A DNA stretch of 7,699 nucleotides from Sulfurovum sp. (GTDB lineage Bacteria; Campylobacterota; Campylobacteria; Campylobacterales; Sulfurovaceae): assembly GCA_027083995.1 (NCBI GenBank), contig JALWME010000017.1, positions 1 through 7,699 on the forward strand. Direction: 5' to 3'. Shown here piece by piece: positions 5,947-7,699 of the stretch; position 1 is the first letter of the stretch; each line of letters starts with the position of its first letter. The translations under genes and the position numbers were made by a program. The notes under the pieces were generated by a model. The model worked only from the letters and a program-made list of their open reading frames with translations. It had not been told where the DNA came from and made no database searches.

Positions 5947-6855
5947 TTACTTTTTAGGATACTCTGGATGACAATATTCTGTACCTAAACTACAACAACC
6001 TTCACCTACACCTTTGTTTTTAAGCCCTTTATCAAATGCCCAGTAGTGATTATAGCTGCCATCACGTAAAAAATTAAAGACATCAACAATATCTTGTGCA
6101 TTTGACTCTTCTGCTAATCGAATATCTTCATTTAAGTCATTTACATCCGTTACCTCAATAATACACCCTACCTTTAAAGCCTCTATTTCAGATGTTAGAC
6201 CCTGCGAAGTCAAATCATCATAGAGTTTTTGGATGTGAGCAATGTCGTAAGTACCAGCTTGCATATCTTCTATAGGTGTATTCATATATCCCAAAACAGG
6301 TAAGTCCACATTTGTAAAATTCATATCATCACTCATTTTGTACTTTTGCACCAATTTCTGTACCGCTGTAATATGTTTGTATTCTGATTTTGTTGCAATG
6401 TTTGTAAATTGCTTTGTGCCCCATTCCTGATAAAGTCTATTATAAACATCATACGCAAGTCTCTCTTCATTACCCATAAAAGCAAGTGTATTTGTCACCT
6501 CTTGTGACAAAGTTGAAAGTGGTGCATCAAGTGCAGCCTGTACATTTGCAGGTAAGATAGTAGCTTGGGCAGATGTATCAGTCGTTGTAGTTGTATCTGT
6601 TATTAATGCAGATGTATCAGTTGTCGTAGTTGCATCTGTAGTTGTTGTCGAACTGCTTTCACACCCACTCATAAGTATAGTTGCGAAGCCTGCCATGAGT
6701 CCATTTCGTATATTTTTATTCATTTTTTTTCCTTTTTGTTTTTTATTTTGTTTATGTTGCTTTGCACCATCATTATCTTGATGCCCTTTTGCATAACCTG
6801 TTGTAGTTACCAAAAGTGTTGCACACACTAAGCTTAATAGGGTTTTATTTTTCAT
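5947..6855 (-). CDS. Exported DUF2202 ferritin-like protein with tandem signal peptides
   Basis: The C-terminal two thirds (about 113-280) match the DUF2202 ferritin-like domain: LSQEVTNTLAFMGNEERLAYDVYNRLYQEWG, then FTNIATKSEYKHITAVQKLVQKY, IQKLYDDLTSQGLTSEIEALKVGCIIEVTDVNDL and DGSYNHYWAF. Probable metal ligands are Glu130/131, Glu158, His161, Glu234 and His270. The biochemical role of the family is not established. The 302-aa reading frame has two export signals: a Sec peptide MKNKTLLSLVCATLLVTTTGYA (1-22), a K/Q-rich stretch (23-44), and then Met45 opening a lipoprotein signal ending in LMSGC (lipidated Cys65). A Thr/Asp-rich linker (67-98) follows. The tail holds a Cys/His cluster (Cys287, Cys288, Cys295, His296). 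Both Met1 and Met45 have good Shine-Dalgarno sites at 7-nt spacing. The short product, a 258-aa lipoprotein starting at 6723, may be the real or a second product. Confidence 0.85.
   Translation of the reverse strand: MKNKTLLSLVCATLLVTTTGYAKGHQDNDGAKQHKQNKKQKGKKMNKNIRNGLMAGFATILMSGCESSSTTTTDATTTTDTSALITDTTTTTDTSAQATILPANVQAALDAPLSTLSQEVTNTLAFMGNEERLAYDVYNRLYQEWGTKQFTNIATKSEYKHITAVQKLVQKYKMSDDMNFTNVDLPVLGYMNTPIEDMQAGTYDIAHIQKLYDDLTSQGLTSEIEALKVGCIIEVTDVNDLNEDIRLAEESNAQDIVDVFNFLRDGSYNHYWAFDKGLKNKGVGEGCCSLGTEYCHPEYPKK
6569..6639 (-). repeat. Two-copy 39-nt-period repeat encoding the Thr-rich linker
   Basis: Copies at 6569-6600 and 6608-6639 (32 nt each) match at 29 of 32 positions, with a period of 39 nt (13 codons). 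They encode TDTTTTTDTSA and TDATTTTDTSA in the linker between the lipidated cysteine and the DUF2202 domain. The differences are mostly silent, consistent with duplication followed by selection for composition. Copy number may vary between strains. Confidence 0.8.
6721..6733 (-). promoter_or_regulatory. Internal ribosome binding site, A8 tract and alternative ATG of the DUF2202 gene
   Basis: The coding strand reads AAAAAGG, then A-rich sequence, then ATG (6723-6721). The GG at 6732-6731 is 7 nt from the ATG, a good Shine-Dalgarno arrangement. The run GGAAAAAAAATG holds eight consecutive A. Gain or loss of one A would put the upstream signal-peptide frame into an immediate stop (TGA with seven A, TAA two codons later with nine) while leaving the internal start intact. 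Confidence 0.6.
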
Positions 6856-6911
6856 TTGTTATCCTTATGTTTAATATAATAATAAAATATTATCTAGAAG
6901 ATATGAACTCA

Positions 6912-7433
6912 CTATGAATTCATAGACATATCAGATAAAAGTTTTATCATATGTTTTATCTCGTTATCTGAAACTTGGCCCACTTTTTTATACATTACTT
7001 TTAATGTTTTATCCACAATCAAAACATTGGATGCATCATCTTTCATCTTCCATTTTTTAACTAAATATTTTTTCTTATCGAACACAAAAGAGGTATTTTT
7101 AAGCTCTTTCTCTTTTTTACTCAATAACCCTTCCAATACCGCATCAGGCATCCATGTAGCAGCCAAATTGACAATGGCTACTGTGGAGTAATTTTTACTA
7201 TTTGCTTCCAAAGTTTTTAGAGCATCAAGCAGTTCTTGACTCTCTTCTCTTTTATCTGGATCCATATAGAGCAATACATGTACTTTACCTTTAAGGCTTG
7301 TTGAGTGCCAAGGTTTGTCACGACTCGTTCCTCCATTCTCTTTTTCCAAGGTTACACGAGGAAGTGTATCTCCTACATTCACAGCCTGTAGCATCACTGC
7401 TAAACATATCCATATTAAACTTATTTTATACAT
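6912..7433 (-). CDS. YtfJ-family exported thioredoxin-fold protein
   Basis: Small (173 aa) exported protein: signal peptide about 1-17 (MYKISLIWICLAVMLQA), then NVGDTLPRVTLEKENG, PWHSTSLKGKVHVLLYMDPDKREES (41-65), YSTVAIVNLAATWMPDAVLEGLL (82-104), VFDKKKYLVKKWKMKDDASNVLIVDKTLKVMYKKVGQVSDNEI (117-159). This strand order matches the periplasmic YtfJ (HI0045-like) family, a thioredoxin-like fold of unknown activity. There is no CXXC motif; the only cysteine is Cys10 in the signal peptide, so a redox role like that of thioredoxin is unlikely. The ATG directly follows the TAA of the RND gene (TAAATG), and its GGAG Shine-Dalgarno lies inside the last codons of that gene, so the two are co-transcribed and probably translationally coupled. 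A link to the pump is suggested by position only. Confidence 0.78.
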   Translation of the reverse strand: MYKISLIWICLAVMLQAVNVGDTLPRVTLEKENGGTSRDKPWHSTSLKGKVHVLLYMDPDKREESQELLDALKTLEANSKNYSTVAIVNLAATWMPDAVLEGLLSKKEKELKNTSFVFDKKKYLVKKWKMKDDASNVLIVDKTLKVMYKKVGQVSDNEIKHMIKLLSDMSMNS

Positions 7434-7699
7434 TTACATCTCCAAAATCTTCTCTTCTTTAACCGTCCAAATAAAAACAATAGGGATAAACACAAGTGTC
7501 ATAAACGTACCCACTACAAGTCCCCCAATGGCTACTGCTCCTAGTGGTGCAAGACGCTCTAGTCCTATGGCGGCACCTTGCGCGACAGGAAGCATCCCTG
7601 CACTTACTGCAAAAGCAGTCATCAGTACAGGACGTGTACGGATTTTGATAGACTCTAACATCGCTTCACGCTTGCTTTTACCTGCTTGTATCTGCTCTA
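7434..7699 (-). CDS. RND-family efflux transporter permease, C-terminal fragment (5' end outside window)
   Basis: The open frame runs in from the window edge, so the gene starts outside; the Met at 7661 is internal. The visible 88 residues read EQIQAGKSKREAMLESIKIRTRPVLMT..., then a membrane helix AFAVSAGMLPVAQG, GLERLAPLGAVAIGGLVVGTFMTLVFIPIVFIW and a short cytoplasmic tail KEEKILEM. This is the end of an RND permease: the RxRPVLMT loop between TM10 and TM11, the G.LP segment, and the last helices with IGGL...T..TL...P. Such proteins are proton-driven trimeric pumps of the inner membrane working with a membrane-fusion protein and an outer-membrane channel. Too little remains to decide between the metal-exporting (CusA/CzcA) and drug-exporting (AcrB) subfamilies. 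Confidence 0.88.
   Translation of the reverse strand, partial: EQIQAGKSKREAMLESIKIRTRPVLMTAFAVSAGMLPVAQGAAIGLERLAPLGAVAIGGLVVGTFMTLVFIPIVFIWTVKEEKILEM

Noticed and set aside
6558..6660. Thr-codon repeat as a CRISPR or other repeat array
   Set aside because: Only two copies, in frame, inside a coding linker; no spacers or palindromic repeat structure.
6856..6911. Terminator or operator between the YtfJ-like gene and the DUF2202 gene
   Set aside because: Only weak AT-only repeats (ATAATA/TATTAT) and a short palindrome ATGAATTCAT at the end of the coding region are visible; no GC-containing stem with a U-tract and no TTAACAC repeat.

Overview
The window is AT-rich bacterial chromosomal DNA with every recognisable gene on the minus strand, so transcription runs from position 7699 towards position 1. 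The order acpP-fabF-accA, the AT-rich codon use, the T/A-rich promoters and the protein flavour (Lys/Ile/Asp-rich, a FabF of the SIKGQIGH type) point to a Campylobacterota (epsilonproteobacterium), most likely a Sulfurovum/Sulfurimonas-like organism. This is inferred from gene order and protein style, not from a database search.

Layout in transcription order. (1) 7699-6912: the C-terminal end of an RND-family efflux permease (cut by the window edge), whose stop codon directly abuts the start of a small exported YtfJ-family thioredoxin-fold protein. (2) 6855-5947: an exported DUF2202 (ferritin-like) protein with two export signals in tandem, the second being a lipoprotein signal with its own ribosome binding site next to an A8 tract. 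A good intrinsic terminator lies downstream. (3) 5812-5072: a TonB energy transducer with a very lysine-rich linker, followed by 5010-2977, an OprC/NosA-type TonB-dependent outer-membrane receptor carrying both halves of the CxxxM...HxM copper-binding signature. (4) 2801-1: the housekeeping lipid block acpP, fabF, accA and a DedA-family membrane protein. Here fabF-accA-dedA are tightly packed, with a 9-nt gap and then a 1-nt stop/start overlap.

The most interesting structure is regulatory. The regions in front of tonB and in front of the receptor gene each carry a tandem TTAACAC direct repeat with an 11-nt period. The two 20-nt sites match at 18 of 20 positions, and in both cases exactly 8 nt separate the repeat from a -10-like hexamer (GATAAT and TAAAAT). 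This is the geometry expected of an OmpR/PhoB-type response-regulator site replacing the -35 element. It suggests that the transducer and the copper receptor form a small co-regulated regulon with two separate promoters, although the genes are adjacent.

Working model (inference): the receptor binds copper at the cell surface, TonB (with ExbB/ExbD encoded elsewhere) powers its import into the periplasm, and the neighbouring exported DUF2202 protein, YtfJ-like protein and RND pump may handle periplasmic metal or envelope stress. The lipid block downstream is a separate housekeeping operon with its own promoter and an internal UUCG hairpin just after acpP that probably lets ACP be made in excess of FabF/AccA.
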